Source: Microvirga sp. 3-52
GTDB taxonomy: Bacteria > Pseudomonadota > Alphaproteobacteria > Rhizobiales > Beijerinckiaceae
Length of the DNA stretch: 64,000 bases
Assembly (NCBI RefSeq): GCF_018383585.1
Contig: NZ_JAHAMK010000001.1
Location: 235,017-299,016, forward strand
Direction of reading: 5' to 3'
The translations under genes and the position numbers were made by a program. Shown one piece after another: positions 63,425-64,000 of the stretch (the first letter of the stretch is position 1; every line of letters starts with the position of its first letter). Under the pieces are notes generated by a model. It worked only from the letters and a program-made list of their open reading frames with translations. It did not search any database and had not been told where the DNA came from.

Positions 63425-64000
63425 AGCCGCGCTCTGGTCGGTCGTTCATTCGCCGTGACTGTATGATGTGGAACGGAGACAAGGAGCGTTTCCAATTTAG
63501 AACATATGCATTCGTGCATCGTTAAACCGTTCTCGTGGGGCTAATCCGTTATAGCAAGATTTGCAATTAACCTCGTTCTCAGCCTGCCATATTGCAGCCG
63601 CACTGCGACGCTTAGCTTGAAGTACAATGCATCTGAAACATTGGAAAAGCGAAACAGGCTGCTGATGAAATTGGAACGAAAGAACCTAACAACTGTAGTG
63701 GATACGAACACTGTTCTGTCGGAACTTGAGCGCACGATGATCGCATCCATCGCTCTGATGAAACGCCTACGGCGCGAGAGGAGGCGTTCGATCCGGATCG
63801 AACGCTCGACGGAAGAACAGAGCGCTTGATCGAAGCGATTTTGTTTCAATCATGAAACGGTGGCGCGGCTTGCTGTCTCTCACCAGGAGGGTCTTGCCGA
63901 AACCTCAATGCGAGAGCCGCGCCGATTGACGGGGTTTGTCATGGGTGGCGTTCCGAAGCGGGTTCGGTACTCCGTGGGACATACACCCGTATGGCGTTTG
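63425..64000. other. terminal region, AT-richer, no convincing gene
   Basis: 576 bases up to the window edge. Base composition is visibly more AT-rich than the window average around 63480-63760. A 55-70 residue plus-strand frame (from TTG 63617 or ATG 63663, ending 63829, helical and basic) has no ribosome site and no family. An opposite-strand frame of 102 residues is no better. An inverted repeat GTTTCA/TGAAAC lies around 63845-63860. An ATG near 63941 opens a frame that runs off the edge. Confidence 0.4.

Noticed and set aside
63541..63849. 102-codon minus-strand frame near the right edge
   Set aside because: No ribosome site, no homology signature, Arg/Ser/Phe-rich composition typical of an antisense frame to the small plus-strand frame.

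Overview
High-GC alphaproteobacterial chromosome, most likely of the order Hyphomicrobiales (Rhizobiales). A Microvirga or Methylobacterium type of organism fits best, by inference. The supporting evidence is a circularly permuted two-piece tmRNA gene with the tag (A)ANDNYAPVAVAA, an alpha-type SspB next to it, a fumC-DUF4169-RHH gene trio, and a Rhizobium-type L-rhamnose locus (rhaDI facing rhaRSTPQUK).

Layout. 1-2.1 kb: the 3' part of an AsmA-like gene, then a dispersed repeat. 2.4-6.4 kb: fumC with two small partners (minus strand), a solitary cytochrome P450, and sspB. 6.4-6.7 kb: ssrA (tmRNA, minus strand), ending 17 nt before sspB. 7.1-9.3 kb: thyA-DUF2293-GNAT-folA, the thymidylate/folate set. 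9.4-13.3 kb: hflK-hflC-DUF2065-degP, a membrane and periplasmic protein quality-control block. 13.5-19.2 kb: acs, an alpha/beta hydrolase, serB, miaA and an RMD1/DUF155 gene. 19.3-24.5 kb: branched-chain amino acid synthesis (ilvB, a glutathione transferase, ilvN, ilvC). This block starts with a leader peptide (Leu-Ile-Leu-Val-Val) and a rho-independent terminator, which together look like a transcription attenuator. 24.5-33.7 kb: a cNMP-binding patatin protein, small genes including a 51-residue one, DedA, pdxY, an orphan NitT/TauT-type ABC transporter, a phzF/NUDIX pair and a lipoprotein. 33.9-35.7 kb: leuA behind a leader peptide carrying four consecutive Leu codons. 35.9 kb: tRNA-Lys(CTT).

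36.2-52.4 kb is a respiratory island. A YdeP/FdhF-type molybdoenzyme with FdhD is followed by a six-gene Alternative Complex III (actABCDEF: pentaheme cytochrome, molybdopterin-like/Fe-S subunit, two NrfD-like quinol subunits, DUF3341 and monoheme subunits). A caa3-type oxidase follows (CoxB with its own cytochrome c domain, and a fused subunit I+III). A caa3-type CtaG assembly factor and an extra cytochrome c are inserted on the opposite strand. Together these should carry electrons from quinol to oxygen without a bc1 complex.

52.4-63.4 kb is a complete L-rhamnose uptake and catabolism locus: rhaD and rhaI on the minus strand, with tandem palindromes between them; the DeoR-type regulator rhaR, ABC transporter rhaSTPQ, mutarotase rhaU and kinase rhaK on the plus strand. 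The last 0.6 kb is more AT-rich and has no convincing gene. I see no IS element, prophage or CRISPR array, and nothing I can defend as an entirely new system. The most interesting parts are the two amino-acid leader peptides, the ssrA-sspB junction and the ACIII-caa3 island.
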